A stretch of 64,000 nucleotides of DNA from JAUVAV01 sp965371665. Its GTDB lineage: Bacteria; Oederibacteriota; JAAXVQ01; JAUVAV01. Shown here piece by piece: positions 35,344 through 44,363 of this stretch. The first letter of the stretch is position 1. Each line of letters begins with the position of its first letter. Under the pieces are notes generated by a model. It searched no databases. It was given only the letters and a program-made list of their open reading frames with translations, and was not told the DNA's origin. The DNA is taken from contig CBDUZI010000002.1 in NCBI GenBank assembly GCA_965371665.1, forward strand, positions 19,701-83,700, in the 5' to 3' direction. Made by a program: the position numbers and the translations under genes.

Positions 35344-36435
35344 CTACCTCAATTTCAAAGTGCTCAAAGTAATAACCGCCAGCATAATCGCCACAATCCA
35401 GAAGCGAATAATGATTTTTGGTTCCGACCATCCCTTGATTTCAAAATGGTGATGCAAAGGCGCCATGAGAAATATCCGCTTCCCGGTCAGCTTGAATCCC
35501 ACCACCTGTAAAATCACGGAGCATACTTCGGCCACAAAAACACCTCCGACCACGAGCAGCAAGAGTTCCTGTTTAATCAGGACGGCCGTGGTCCCGAGAA
35601 CCCCGCCCAAGGCCAGCGAACCGGTGTCCCCCATAAAAACCTCTGCCGGATGAGCGTTAAACCATAAAAATCCCAGGGCCGCGCCGGCCATGGCGCTGCA
35701 GACTACGGTCATTTCTCCTCCGCCCGGAATAAAAATTATCTTCAAGTAGTTGGCAAATTTCACATTGGCTACTATATAACTCATAACCACAAAGGTCCCG
35801 GCCACCAGAGCTAAAGACCCGATGGCCAGCCCGTCTAAGCCATCCGTTATATTGACCGCATTGCTGGCGCCTACGATTACTATCATGCCCAAGATAAAAT
35901 AAAGCCAGGCCGGCAGGCAGATCGCCTGTTTGACAAACGGCACATTCAAGCAGGCAGCATATTTCCAATCTCCGGCCCAGTAAAGAATCGCCCCCATGAC
36001 AACCGCACTTCCCAGTATCTGGGCCGCCAACTTGTTCCGGACTATCAAACCCTGGGATTGATTTTTAACCACCTTGAGATAATCATCCCAAAAGCCGACC
36101 AGGCCGAACCAGATCAGGGCAAAAGTCATCACGCCCACTGTATAATATTCCCAGCGGGCCCATAAGCCTATGCTCACCAGCATTGACCCCAGGATAATCA
36201 ATCCCCCCATAGTGGGCGTTCCGGCTTTTTTCAAATGCCGGTCCGGCCCGTCCTCCCGGATATTCTGGCCTATCCCCCGGCTTTTCAAACTGCGAATAAT
36301 GGGGGGAGCTAAAAACAGACATAGCAAAAAAGCTGTCAAGGCCGCATAAACCGAACGAAAGGTGATGTATCGAAATACATTGAAAGCCGACCACACCTCT
36401 GCCAGCGGAAAAAGCAGATAATACAGCAAACGCAA
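35344..36435 (-). CDS. mraY: Phospho-MurNAc-pentapeptide transferase (lipid I synthase)
   Basis: MraY links phospho-MurNAc-pentapeptide to undecaprenyl phosphate. The 363-residue integral membrane protein (about ten helices) carries GTPTMGGLIILGS, FWDDYLKV with the metal-binding acids, NITDGLDGLA and the LHHHFEIKGW histidine cluster. A 350-base gap with repeats precedes it, so it might have its own promoter or depend on readthrough from murF. Confidence 0.97.
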   Translation of the reverse strand: MRLLYYLLFPLAEVWSAFNVFRYITFRSVYAALTAFLLCLFLAPPIIRSLKSRGIGQNIREDGPDRHLKKAGTPTMGGLIILGSMLVSIGLWARWEYYTVGVMTFALIWFGLVGFWDDYLKVVKNQSQGLIVRNKLAAQILGSAVVMGAILYWAGDWKYAACLNVPFVKQAICLPAWLYFILGMIVIVGASNAVNITDGLDGLAIGSLALVAGTFVVMSYIVANVKFANYLKIIFIPGGGEMTVVCSAMAGAALGFLWFNAHPAEVFMGDTGSLALGGVLGTTAVLIKQELLLLVVGGVFVAEVCSVILQVVGFKLTGKRIFLMAPLHHHFEIKGWSEPKIIIRFWIVAIMLAVITLSTLKLR

Positions 36436-36496
36436 CCTCCCAGAGTACGGATAAGAACTGTCGCCAATAAGCGTTTTCGTATTATTTCACCCCGTA

Positions 36497-36587
36497 TGTC
36501 ATTCCGAGGCTCTGCCGAGGAATCTCATAGAGCACTTGTTAAGCAAGCGTTTGCTTGGAGATCCCTCGTTTCACTCGGGATGACAAA
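36497..36587. repeat. Intergenic palindromic repeat (GTCATTCCG family)
   Basis: TGTCATTCCGAGGCTCTGCC at the left and CACTCGGGATGACAAA at the right form an imperfect hairpin in the murF-mraY gap. The same left arm recurs at 13495 and 59802. Confidence 0.7.
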
Positions 36588-36640
36588 CTCACGGAATTTG
36601 TCTGAAAATACCTTTTGTCGACACTCCCTGATATATTAAC

Positions 36641-36784
36641 CGTTGAATGTTGAATGGCACGCGATGCGGAGGCCGGCGAGAAGAAGTGGGTATCGAACTG
36701 CCAGGTAAAAATCGGGTCGTTGTCGTAGTCGGAATCAATATAGCCGGCCGATTTGCCTAAGTATGGTTTATTCAACATTCAACG
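36641..36784. repeat. 144-base element with perfect 15-base inverted ends
   Basis: CGTTGAATGTTGAAT at 36641-36655 and ATTCAACATTCAACG at 36770-36784 are exact inverted repeats. The interior is unlike the other repeats; read on the minus strand it gives an open stretch including YIDSDYDNDPIFTWQFDTHF, which may be a gene fragment. It ends 2 bases from the murF stop. Confidence 0.6.
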
Positions 36785-36785
36785 C

Positions 36786-38165
36786 TCAATACATCATGCC
36801 GATTTCCTTACGTTTTTTTATCGCAGCAATAAATCTTTCCAAACCAATGGCACGCGATCCTTTCACTAAAATTAAATCCGCCGCCGGTGCCGATGGAATC
36901 CGGGATAAATAGACCGCTGTCACTTCATCCGCCGAATCAAGCTGTCTTATCCATTTCATCCCGGCCCGGCGGGCGCCCGCGGCAATGCCGCGCGCTTCTT
37001 CTCCCACTGTAATCAGCTTACTCACCCCGGCCGCAACGGTTTGGCGGCCCAGCTCCAGATGCGCCCGCTTGGTGAAGCTTCCTAACTCCAGCATGCTGCC
37101 CGCGATGAATATTTTATCTCCGCGGGTGGAGAGCCGGCCCAGCAGTTTCAAGGCGGCCGCCGCGGATTGCGGACTGCTGTTATAAGCATCGTTAATAATC
37201 CGCAGGGATCCCAGGCGTAACATTTCCATTCGCATGGAAGTCCGGGAGTAATAGCCGTCCAGCGCCCGGCAAGCCGTCACAAAATTAATCCCCATGGCCA
37301 TGGCCCCGCCAACGGCGGCGGCCGCGTTCCAGGCCTGATGACTTCCCAAACATTTTACTCCCACGGTCTCGGTCCGGCCGCGGAATTCCAGCCGAACGCG
37401 CGTGCCCTGATCACTCACTCTGACATCAACCACCTTAATATCCGCTTTCGCGGCCATGCCGAAAGTAAATCCCGGATAACGCGAAGCCAGCCGGGCCAGG
37501 AAAGGATCATCCGCATTCAGGATCGCAGATCCCTCCGGTAAAAGTTCGGGCAGGAGTTCGGCCTTGGCCTTAGCCAAGGCCTGCCGGTTTTTAAAGCAGC
37601 CCAGGTGAGCATCTCCGATATTTGTGATGATTCCCACCTGCGGGCCGGCCATGCGGGCCAATCCCCGGATCTCACCGGGAGCATTCATGCCCATTTCCAG
37701 AACTGCCCGCCGTTGCCGGGAATTCATCCGGAGCAAGGTAAGGGGAAGTCCAATATCATTATTGAAATTACCCTGGCTTTCCAATACTCTTTCCCGGCTC
37801 GCGAGAATAGTGGCCAGCATTTCCTTAGTCGCGGTTTTCCCGTTGCTGCCGGTCACGGCGGCTACGGTTATTTTGGGAAAACGCCGCCGGTAAACCGTGG
37901 CCAGATCTCCCAGGGCTTTTCGCGGATTATTAACCTTAATCGCCGGAAGACCCCGGGGGGCGCGCCGGCAAAGTCCGGCCGCCGCTCCCGCGGCTATCGC
38001 GCCTTTAAGATACCGGTGACCGTCCGCATGTTCTCCGGCCAGCGCAACAAAAAGTTCTTGTGAACGAATCCGGCGGGAATCAATCGAGACTCCGCTTACC
38101 TTCCGGTCCGGAGACGCATTCGCCAATTTCCCCTTTACCGCCTCGGTTATATTACCTAAATTCAT
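36786..38165 (-). CDS. murF: UDP-N-acetylmuramoyl-tripeptide--D-alanyl-D-alanine ligase
   Basis: MurF adds D-Ala-D-Ala to complete the UDP-MurNAc pentapeptide. Starting at 38165 (MNLGNITEAVKG, 459 residues) gives an ATGA overlap with murE like the other junctions in this operon; an ATG three codons upstream is also possible. Motifs are VSGVSIDSRRI, P-loop VTGSNGKTATKEM, and NDAYNSSPQSAAAAL with the Asn/Asp expected in Mur ligases. Confidence 0.96.
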   Translation of the reverse strand: MNLGNITEAVKGKLANASPDRKVSGVSIDSRRIRSQELFVALAGEHADGHRYLKGAIAAGAAAGLCRRAPRGLPAIKVNNPRKALGDLATVYRRRFPKITVAAVTGSNGKTATKEMLATILASRERVLESQGNFNNDIGLPLTLLRMNSRQRRAVLEMGMNAPGEIRGLARMAGPQVGIITNIGDAHLGCFKNRQALAKAKAELLPELLPEGSAILNADDPFLARLASRYPGFTFGMAAKADIKVVDVRVSDQGTRVRLEFRGRTETVGVKCLGSHQAWNAAAAVGGAMAMGINFVTACRALDGYYSRTSMRMEMLRLGSLRIINDAYNSSPQSAAAALKLLGRLSTRGDKIFIAGSMLELGSFTKRAHLELGRQTVAAGVSKLITVGEEARGIAAGARRAGMKWIRQLDSADEVTAVYLSRIPSAPAADLILVKGSRAIGLERFIAAIKKRKEIGMMY

Positions 38166-39715
38166 ACCTTGCATTTCCCTCTCCGATTCAGACGCGCCAA
38201 TTCTTGGCGCACGATCCGGCGATCGTCAAAGGGTATGGTTTGGTGAGCCAAAATCTGATAATTCTCATGCCCTTTACCGGCAATCAGGACCGTATCCTCC
38301 CGGCCGGCCAAACGCAGGGCTGCCCTAATGGCCCGCGTCCGGTCAATTTCTATCAGGATATTATTCTCCGGTATACTTCGTTTACTGCGCCCCCTTGGCT
38401 TGCTCTTCCCGGCACCGGCAACAATATCCCGGATGATCTTTTCCGGATCCTCGCTCCTGGGATTATCCGAGGTAATGACAACTACATCAGCCAATTCGGC
38501 CGCTATTTCGCCCATGGCCGGCCGCTTGGATGTATCTCTATCTCCGCCGCAACCAAAAATCACTATAATTTTCCGGGAAGTAAATTTCCGGGCGGCTTGC
38601 AGCACTTGGGACAAGCCATCCGGAGTATGCGCATAATCAACAATCACATTAAATGAACCGGACCCCGAAATATTCTCCATTCTTCCGGGCACCCCGGAAA
38701 CCGCTTCCAGGCCTTTTTGAATCCCCGGGAGCGAGACGCCCAAACATTGGGCCGTTGCCGCCGCAGCCAGGGCATTAAGCACATTATGCTGTCCGGCCAG
38801 CTTCAATTGGACTCTAATCCGGCCTTGCGGCGTAATCAGGCGGAAAGCGCTGCCCGAGGCCTTGATTTGCATTTGCTGCGCCGTAAACTCCGCCGCTTTC
38901 TGCAAACCGTAGGTTTTAATCCGCGCCCGGCCGGCGGCACGCATCATGCCGCGGCTTTGGGGATCATCCCTATTTATGACAGCATACTTCGGCCCGGACT
39001 TATATCCTTGCTCTGCCAATTGCGTGAAAAGCCGGCGCTTGGCCGCCGCATAATTTTCCAGCGTGCCATGAAAATCCAAGTGCTCCGGGGTCAGGTTGGT
39101 AAATACGGCCACATCAAATTCACAGCCCGCTACCCGTTCCTCGGCCAGGGCATGGGAGGAAACCTCCATAAGTGCGACATCGCATTGCTTGGCAGCCATT
39201 TTAAAGAGCAGACTCTGCAGTTCCCAGGCCATAGGCGTAGTATTTAAAGCCGCAACCGAATATCCCGGTAATTCATGCCGGATGGTACCTATCAAACCCA
39301 CACGCTGCGGCGGCCGGCCGGATTCCAGAATTGATCTTAAAAAATAGTTTACCGTGGTTTTTCCATTGGTTCCGGTTATTCCCACAACCTTAAATTTTAA
39401 TGATGGCAGATTGTAAAAATGAGGAGCTATTTTTTTTAAGGCACGGGAAACCCGGGGAACCTTAATAATTCCGATTTTCAAAGTATCCAGCCCGGGAATA
39501 TGCTTTTCCAGCATAACCGCAGCCGCGCCCTGCCGCACAGCGTGGGCCGCGAATTTATGGCCATCCTGATGTCTCCCGCGTATACAGGCAAAAACATCTC
39601 CGGGCCGGACATGGCGGGAGTCAGCGGTAATACGCTGTACCAGCACATCCGGCCGGCCGGATAAACCGGCGCGCGGAATACTCTCCGCCAGGATCGAGAG
39701 CGGGATATTAATCAT
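38162..39715 (-). CDS. murE: UDP-MurNAc-tripeptide synthetase, meso-diaminopimelate type
   Basis: MurE adds the third stem residue. The 517 residues carry the P-loop GITGTNGKTTVNYFL, LTPEHLDFH, VDYAHTPDGL and FGCGGDRD. The motif TSDNPRSEDPE contains DNPR, the signature of meso-diaminopimelate-adding enzymes, which tells that the peptidoglycan is probably of the mDAP type. It overlaps ftsI by ATGA. Confidence 0.97.
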   Translation of the reverse strand: MINIPLSILAESIPRAGLSGRPDVLVQRITADSRHVRPGDVFACIRGRHQDGHKFAAHAVRQGAAAVMLEKHIPGLDTLKIGIIKVPRVSRALKKIAPHFYNLPSLKFKVVGITGTNGKTTVNYFLRSILESGRPPQRVGLIGTIRHELPGYSVAALNTTPMAWELQSLLFKMAAKQCDVALMEVSSHALAEERVAGCEFDVAVFTNLTPEHLDFHGTLENYAAAKRRLFTQLAEQGYKSGPKYAVINRDDPQSRGMMRAAGRARIKTYGLQKAAEFTAQQMQIKASGSAFRLITPQGRIRVQLKLAGQHNVLNALAAAATAQCLGVSLPGIQKGLEAVSGVPGRMENISGSGSFNVIVDYAHTPDGLSQVLQAARKFTSRKIIVIFGCGGDRDTSKRPAMGEIAAELADVVVITSDNPRSEDPEKIIRDIVAGAGKSKPRGRSKRSIPENNILIEIDRTRAIRAALRLAGREDTVLIAGKGHENYQILAHQTIPFDDRRIVRQELARLNRRGKCKV

Positions 39716-41850
39716 GGTTGGTTCTCCGGATCAACGCAATTAATCATACAGGTCTGTCCTACCTTAGCTAAAGTATTAGGACTCGGCTTCTGCCGGTTAA
39801 CCACGCCGCTGCCCGAGATGCGGGCCTGAAGACCGTAATCTCCCAAAATCTGCAGGGCGTTACGCAGCGTTTGCCCCGCCACATTCGGGACCAATATCTG
39901 TTCCTGCTTCGGCAGCGTGATCTTATCCGCAGCCGAAGCACCCAGATAAAGCACTACCCGGGAAGCGGCATTAATCAGCCGGCCTTCGGCGGGTCGTTGT
40001 TCTAAAACTATTTTCCCTTTTCCCAGGCAGGCGGCTTGTAATCCTAACTGTTTAAGCCGGCGTCGGGATTCATCGATGGACAGGCCTTTTAAACCGGGCA
40101 CTTGATGCATGTGACTTTTTAAATCAAACCCCTTCCCGGCTTCGGCCTTGGCAAAAGCATATACTTTCCGGGGACTGGGCGGAATTCCCAAATACGCCAC
40201 CAGGTGGCGGCTGATTTCCTTGAAAACCGGCCCGGCCACTAACCCGCCCCATTGCAGGCCGCGAGGCTCGTCAATCATAACCGCAATTAACAATTTCGGC
40301 TTATCTGCCGGAAAAAAACCCACAAAGGAAGCCACATGCCGAAAGGCATCATATCCGCCGTGGGGGCGTATTTTCTGAGCGGTTCCGGTTTTACCCGCCA
40401 CCGTATAATTAGAAACCTGGGCCCAGGTGCCGGTTCCCTTTTCAACCACATCCTTTAATATGCTTCTCATCTGTTCCGCGGTGCGCGCGGAGATCACTTG
40501 TCCGCGTATTTCCGGTTGCGTCGCTCTGACTATGACACCATCCGGACGCTTCTGTTCCCTGACAATATACGGCCGGAGAAGCCGGCCCTGGTTAGCCACA
40601 GCCGCATAAGCCGCGGCTATTTGCAGGGTAGTCACGGCCACCCCCTGGCCGAAGGGCACGGAAGTCATTGTGCAATTTTTCCATTGCGTATGGGGTTTAA
40701 GCATGCCTACGCGTTCACCGGGCAGTTCAATCCCGGTCGGTCTTCCGAAACCAAAATCCCGGGCATAACGGGTTAATTTTTCCGCGCCTAAACGAATACC
40801 GATTTTCACGGCTCCAACATTACTGGATAAAATTATCACGTCCCGGAAAGAGAGCCGCCCTTTAGGCTCGTGATCCCGGACCACTCTTCCGTCAAACACT
40901 CCCCGTCCATTTTCACAATGAATGATATCTTCTTCCCGGAAAACGCCTTCCTCCAGCGCAGCGGCGGCCGTGACTAATTTGAAGGTTGACCCGGGTTCGT
41001 AAATATCATTTATGACCCGGTTCCGCTGGTTTGCGACCGGAAACCGGTTGTAGTGGTTGGGATCAAAATCAGGCAGGTTGGCCAGGGCCAGTATTTCTCC
41101 GGTATTGGGATTCATAACCACGATTGATCCCGCCAGAGCCCGGGACTTTTTCATGCCGCGGGCCAATTCCCGCTCGGCTATATGCTGAACCACCTTATCA
41201 ATAGTTAAATATATATCCTGACCGGGTTCGGGACGCTTAAAAACCCGGGTGGAGGCGGGAAGCCTCTGTCCTTTGGCGTCACGCGCGATTCTCAACAGTC
41301 CGCTCCGGCCGCAAATGGCCCGGTCAAACTGAAGCTCCACGCCGCTCAGCCCTTGATTGTCCAAACCCACAAATCCCAAAACATGACAGGCCAGACGGCC
41401 TTCCGGATAAACCCGGATGGATTCGGAGAGTTCGTGCACACCGGTTAATTTCAGAGCGCGGATTTTTTCGGCGCCGGCATCCGAAACCTTGCGTTTAATC
41501 CAGACAAAATCCCGACGGCTTTTAAAACGTTCCTTCAAGCGCACGGCGGAAACACCGATCGCCTGATAAAGCCGGCGCGCCGCCTGGGACGGATTTTTTA
41601 TTTCCGAAGGAACGGCGTAAAACGAGGCCGCCTGCCGGTTAAGCGCCAGCGGCCGCCCCCGGCGGTCAAATATTTTTCCGCGTTGCGGCTGAATTTTAAT
41701 CGTACGTTCCTGCTGCCGCAGGGCCAGTTGCGAAAACTGCCGGTGCTGAATAATCTGAATATAAAAAAGACGCCAGGTTATAATGGCCAGCAGTACGCCA
41801 AAACCGACCGTAAAGACTTTTATCCGCTTGTCGATGGCCTCTTTTCGCAA
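39712..41850 (-). CDS. ftsI: Septal penicillin-binding protein (FtsI/PBP2x type) with two PASTA domains
   Basis: A 712-residue class B transpeptidase that crosslinks septal peptidoglycan. It has a short cytoplasmic tail and one membrane helix (about 12-33), a dimerisation domain, and a transpeptidase with STFK (Ser288-Lys291), SSN (342-344) and KTG (487-489). Two PASTA modules follow, starting near VPGLKGLSIDE and VPNVAGQTLRNAL. PASTA tails are typical of Gram-positive PBP2x/SpoVD and some diderm lineages. It follows ftsL with a short gap. Confidence 0.96.
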   Translation of the reverse strand: MRKEAIDKRIKVFTVGFGVLLAIITWRLFYIQIIQHRQFSQLALRQQERTIKIQPQRGKIFDRRGRPLALNRQAASFYAVPSEIKNPSQAARRLYQAIGVSAVRLKERFKSRRDFVWIKRKVSDAGAEKIRALKLTGVHELSESIRVYPEGRLACHVLGFVGLDNQGLSGVELQFDRAICGRSGLLRIARDAKGQRLPASTRVFKRPEPGQDIYLTIDKVVQHIAERELARGMKKSRALAGSIVVMNPNTGEILALANLPDFDPNHYNRFPVANQRNRVINDIYEPGSTFKLVTAAAALEEGVFREEDIIHCENGRGVFDGRVVRDHEPKGRLSFRDVIILSSNVGAVKIGIRLGAEKLTRYARDFGFGRPTGIELPGERVGMLKPHTQWKNCTMTSVPFGQGVAVTTLQIAAAYAAVANQGRLLRPYIVREQKRPDGVIVRATQPEIRGQVISARTAEQMRSILKDVVEKGTGTWAQVSNYTVAGKTGTAQKIRPHGGYDAFRHVASFVGFFPADKPKLLIAVMIDEPRGLQWGGLVAGPVFKEISRHLVAYLGIPPSPRKVYAFAKAEAGKGFDLKSHMHQVPGLKGLSIDESRRRLKQLGLQAACLGKGKIVLEQRPAEGRLINAASRVVLYLGASAADKITLPKQEQILVPNVAGQTLRNALQILGDYGLQARISGSGVVNRQKPSPNTLAKVGQTCMINCVDPENQP

Positions 41851-41862
41851 GACCTTTCTCCC

Positions 41863-42321
41863 TTATTCAGTCTTTTTCTCCGGGCCCCGGATTGCGAACT
41901 TGAAACTTTCCGCCTGCTTGATCCATCGGTTAAAACATCCCCGCCATCCCTCACTCCGGATTGCCGGATCGACCAGAAAAACCAGTTGGTCTTTCCGGGG
42001 CGTATCCAAGCCTAATTTATTCCGGGCCACTTTTTCGATCCGTTCCAGATTGGCCAGAGAATTTCGCCGGCTGAGCAGAATCCGCTGTTGATCCAGCAGA
42101 GTGTCGTATTCCCCGCGAAGTTGCGTTATTTTGTACCCCAGCTTGACCACCTGCATTTCCTGCCAAACTCTTAAGAAAACCACACCGAAAAGAACCAGGA
42201 TAACTCCCATTATCAGGGATATACGCCGGACCGCGATTTTATTTTTACCGCCGGTTTCCTGCATAAAATAAATTGTGACAAACTCACGGTCCAGTCCGCT
42301 ATGCAGAACGCGTCCGCTCAT
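41863..42321 (-). CDS. ftsL: FtsL-like bitopic division protein
   Basis: A 152-residue protein starting at 42321 behind GGAGTAATTAGG, one base after the rsmH stop. It has one membrane helix (ISLIMGVILVLFGVVFLRVW) followed by a short coiled-coil region (KITQLRGEYDTLLDQQRILL) and RIEKVARNKLGLDTP, the usual FtsL/DivIC pattern. Such proteins form the FtsQLB complex that activates FtsWI. Sequence conservation is low in the family; the call rests on topology and position between rsmH and ftsI. Confidence 0.88.
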   Translation of the reverse strand: MSGRVLHSGLDREFVTIYFMQETGGKNKIAVRRISLIMGVILVLFGVVFLRVWQEMQVVKLGYKITQLRGEYDTLLDQQRILLSRRNSLANLERIEKVARNKLGLDTPRKDQLVFLVDPAIRSEGWRGCFNRWIKQAESFKFAIRGPEKKTE

Positions 42322-42322
42322 C

Positions 42323-43192
42323 CTAATTACTCCGCTGCCGGACTGCCGCTCGCAGCTTGGCGCTGCGGGCCCGGGGATTGGCACGAATTTCTTCCCGGGT
42401 AGGCCGAACCACATGTTTAGTTAAATTTTCCCACCTGGCCTTGTCACGCAGTTGATATTTAACTATTCTATCTTCGAGTGAATGGAAGCTGATCACTACA
42501 ATCCGGCCCTGATCCGCTAAAGTCCCGGCCACGGCATTCAGGCCGCGTTCCAGGCTGGCGAGTTCATCATTAACCGCAATCCGCAAAGCCTGAAAAATTC
42601 GGGTGGCCGGATGCAGACGCCCATAAAAACCAACGGCTTGGCAGATCAGGCTGACCAGGGAAGCCGTATCGGTTAGGGGGCGGTGGCGCACAATGATTTT
42701 GGCCAAACGCCGGGAATGACGTTCCTCGCCCCACTGGTAAAAGACCTCCGCCAGTTCTTTCTCACTGGTGTGATTAATAAATTCCGCCGCGGTCAAGGAC
42801 TGGCTCCGGTCCATGCGCATATCCAAAGGCCCCGGCTTAAGAAACGAAAACCCGCGTTCCGGATCATCAATCTGAAAAGACGAAAATCCCAGGTCCATGA
42901 GAACTCCAGATAAAGCCGTGATTTTTTGCTCTTGCGCTACCGCTGCCAGATCCTGAAAATTCCCTTGCACCAGAACCAGGCGATCCCCATAGACTGCCAG
43001 ACGCTTACGCGCCAGAGCCAGAATTTCACCATCGCGATCCATACCCAGTACCCGGCCGGCGGGCTCCGTGGCTTTCAAGATCGCCTCAGTATGTCCGCCC
43101 GCTCCCACGGTTAAATCGGCCCACCAGCCCCCGGATACCGGGGCCAGCTTCTCCAGGACTTCGCTTACCATGACCGGACAATGTATCATCAA
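42323..43192 (-). CDS. rsmH: 16S rRNA (cytosine1402-N4)-methyltransferase
   Basis: RsmH methylates C1402 in the ribosomal decoding centre. The 289 residues begin MMIHCPVMVSEVLEKL, then the AdoMet site ADLTVGAGGHTEAIL, MDLGFSSFQIDDPERGFSF, DMRMD, and ISFHSLEDRIVKYQ with the arginine-rich C terminus. It overlaps the STAS gene by 4 bases. Confidence 0.97.
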   Translation of the reverse strand: MMIHCPVMVSEVLEKLAPVSGGWWADLTVGAGGHTEAILKATEPAGRVLGMDRDGEILALARKRLAVYGDRLVLVQGNFQDLAAVAQEQKITALSGVLMDLGFSSFQIDDPERGFSFLKPGPLDMRMDRSQSLTAAEFINHTSEKELAEVFYQWGEERHSRRLAKIIVRHRPLTDTASLVSLICQAVGFYGRLHPATRIFQALRIAVNDELASLERGLNAVAGTLADQGRIVVISFHSLEDRIVKYQLRDKARWENLTKHVVRPTREEIRANPRARSAKLRAAVRQRSN

Positions 43193-43545
43193 GCGGCAAC
43201 GCGGTTCAAATGTTTATAGCTGGCAACTGCGGCCTGCTGATGCTTAAAGATGCGGAAGATTTTTAATACCCCGGTTAATTCCAGTGCGTGGTGTAACTGC
43301 ATATTTAAATTGGATATCCGTAAATCACCGTTTAAATCCCGCAACTTGCGAAGACTTTCCACCAAAATACCAATTCCTGTCATGTTGATATGCTGCACAC
43401 AAGTGAAATCCAGCACAAACTGATAGCACCCTCCCTCTACACTGGAAGCTATCGCATTGCGGATACTGACAACCTCTTCCATGTCAATATCCACCAAAAG
43501 ATGGATAACTGCAACTTCGTCCTGGCGCACAATTTTTAAGGACAC
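43189..43545 (-). CDS. STAS-domain protein (anti-sigma factor antagonist type)
   Basis: A GTG start at 43545 sits 8 bases after a perfect AAAGGAGG site, giving 118 residues that are a single STAS domain: VDIDMEEVVSIRNAIASSVE, then FVLDFTCVQHINMTGIGILV, and LHHALELTGVLKIF. STAS proteins of the SpoIIAA/RsbV kind bind anti-sigma kinases when unphosphorylated. The usual D-S-S/T-G phosphosite is N-M-T-G here, so Thr is the only candidate. It is embedded between mraZ and rsmH, an unusual place that suggests division-linked regulation. No partner kinase is in the window. Confidence 0.85.
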   Translation of the reverse strand: MSLKIVRQDEVAVIHLLVDIDMEEVVSIRNAIASSVEGGCYQFVLDFTCVQHINMTGIGILVESLRKLRDLNGDLRISNLNMQLHHALELTGVLKIFRIFKHQQAAVASYKHLNRVAA

Positions 43546-43669
43546 CTCGGGTTCACCTCCTTTCGGTTTTTGGAATATCCCAGCCCTTCGCTTTTCCGCA
43601 TAAGAATATTTCACGCTATTTTTTCCATTCCTCGAAAGTTGAAATCGGCCACCCACTACAACCTATTCC

Positions 43670-44110
43670 CTAGAAATCCGGAATCTGCTCAGCAATATCT
43701 TCCAGCGATTTACCGTTTTCCAAATACTGTTTCCAGCGTTCCGGGGCCCAAATTTCAATCCGGCTGGAAACTCCTACGATAACCGCCTCGCGATTTAACC
43801 CGGCATACTGACGCAGGGCCAAGGGCAGCATTATCCGTCCCTGCTTATCCAATTGGCAATCCACTGCACCGGCAAATAAACGCCGAATAAAATAGCGGTC
43901 ATCACCTTTGTTCATGGGGCGGGAGATAATTTTCTTTTCAAAATTTTTCCATTCATCCAGGGAATAACCAAAAAGACATGCGTCCAAACCCTGCGTAATA
44001 ACCAGCCTCTCGGGAAGCTGGTTTTCCGATAAAACGTCCCGGAAACGCGAAGGAATTGACAAGCGTCCTTTATCATCCAGAGTATGTTCGAAAGTTCCAA
44101 GAAATCTCAA
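43670..44110 (-). CDS. mraZ: Transcriptional regulator MraZ
   Basis: MraZ is the AbrB-fold DNA-binding repressor of the dcw cluster. Two similar halves contain the DxxxR motif: HTLDDKGRLSIPSRFRD and QLDKQGRIMLPLALRQ. I prefer the TTG at 44110, giving MRFLGTFEHTLDDKGR, because family members start just before this motif; it yields 146 residues with GGGGA about 8 bases upstream. An ATG at 44125 gives five more residues (MGKRL), but that ATG lies inside a putative MraZ box. Confidence 0.93.
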   Translation of the reverse strand: MRFLGTFEHTLDDKGRLSIPSRFRDVLSENQLPERLVITQGLDACLFGYSLDEWKNFEKKIISRPMNKGDDRYFIRRLFAGAVDCQLDKQGRIMLPLALRQYAGLNREAVIVGVSSRIEIWAPERWKQYLENGKSLEDIAEQIPDF

Positions 44111-44119
44111 AAGCCTCTT

Positions 44120-44175
44120 CCCCATTTCATGGGATTTTTCCCCACTTCATGGGATAATTTACCCCCCTTTCCCCA
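44120..44175 (-). promoter_or_regulatory. Phased MraZ-type operator boxes
   Basis: On the minus strand five-base boxes occur at exact ten-base steps: TCCCA, TGGGG, TCCCA, TGGGG (44154-44120), with five-base spacers TGAAG, AAAAA, TGAAA. A further TGGGG lies at 44171-44175 within the promoter spacer. Known MraZ boxes are TGGG-type repeats separated by five bases; here orientation alternates. Binding is inferred. Confidence 0.7.
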
Positions 44176-44184
44176 TTTTGTCAA
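44156..44184 (-). promoter_or_regulatory. Sigma70-type promoter of the dcw cluster
   Basis: TTGACA (44184-44179) and TAAATT (44161-44156) are separated by 17 bases. Transcription would begin near 44149, among the MraZ-type boxes, so bound MraZ could block initiation or clearance. Confidence 0.75.
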
Positions 44185-44292
44185 TATTTAAATCTCAGTT
44201 CCGTTAATTCATCACTTAAGGTACTAAAATCGCATTGTGGTAAAGTAAGCGTTGAGAATAGAAAATTAAAACGTATGGGAAAACAAATCCCA

Positions 44293-44322
44293 TTGACGCC
44301 CAAACCCTGGTTTTGTTATTAT
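44293..44322 (+). promoter_or_regulatory. Sigma70-type promoter for the plus-strand gene
   Basis: TTGACG (44293-44298) and TATTAT (44317-44322) are separated by 18 bases and lie about 40 bases before the start of the plus-strand gene. It is divergent from the dcw promoter, about 110 bases away. Confidence 0.65.
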
Positions 44323-44363
44323 TTGTAAATATTGCAAGTTATATCTTTTTTAAAAGGTGCCGC

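Noticed and set aside
36539..36778. A 79-codon minus-strand frame between murF and mraY
   Set aside because: It starts inside an inverted-repeat element and finishes in a palindromic repeat. No ribosome site is seen, so I treat it as element interior rather than a gene.
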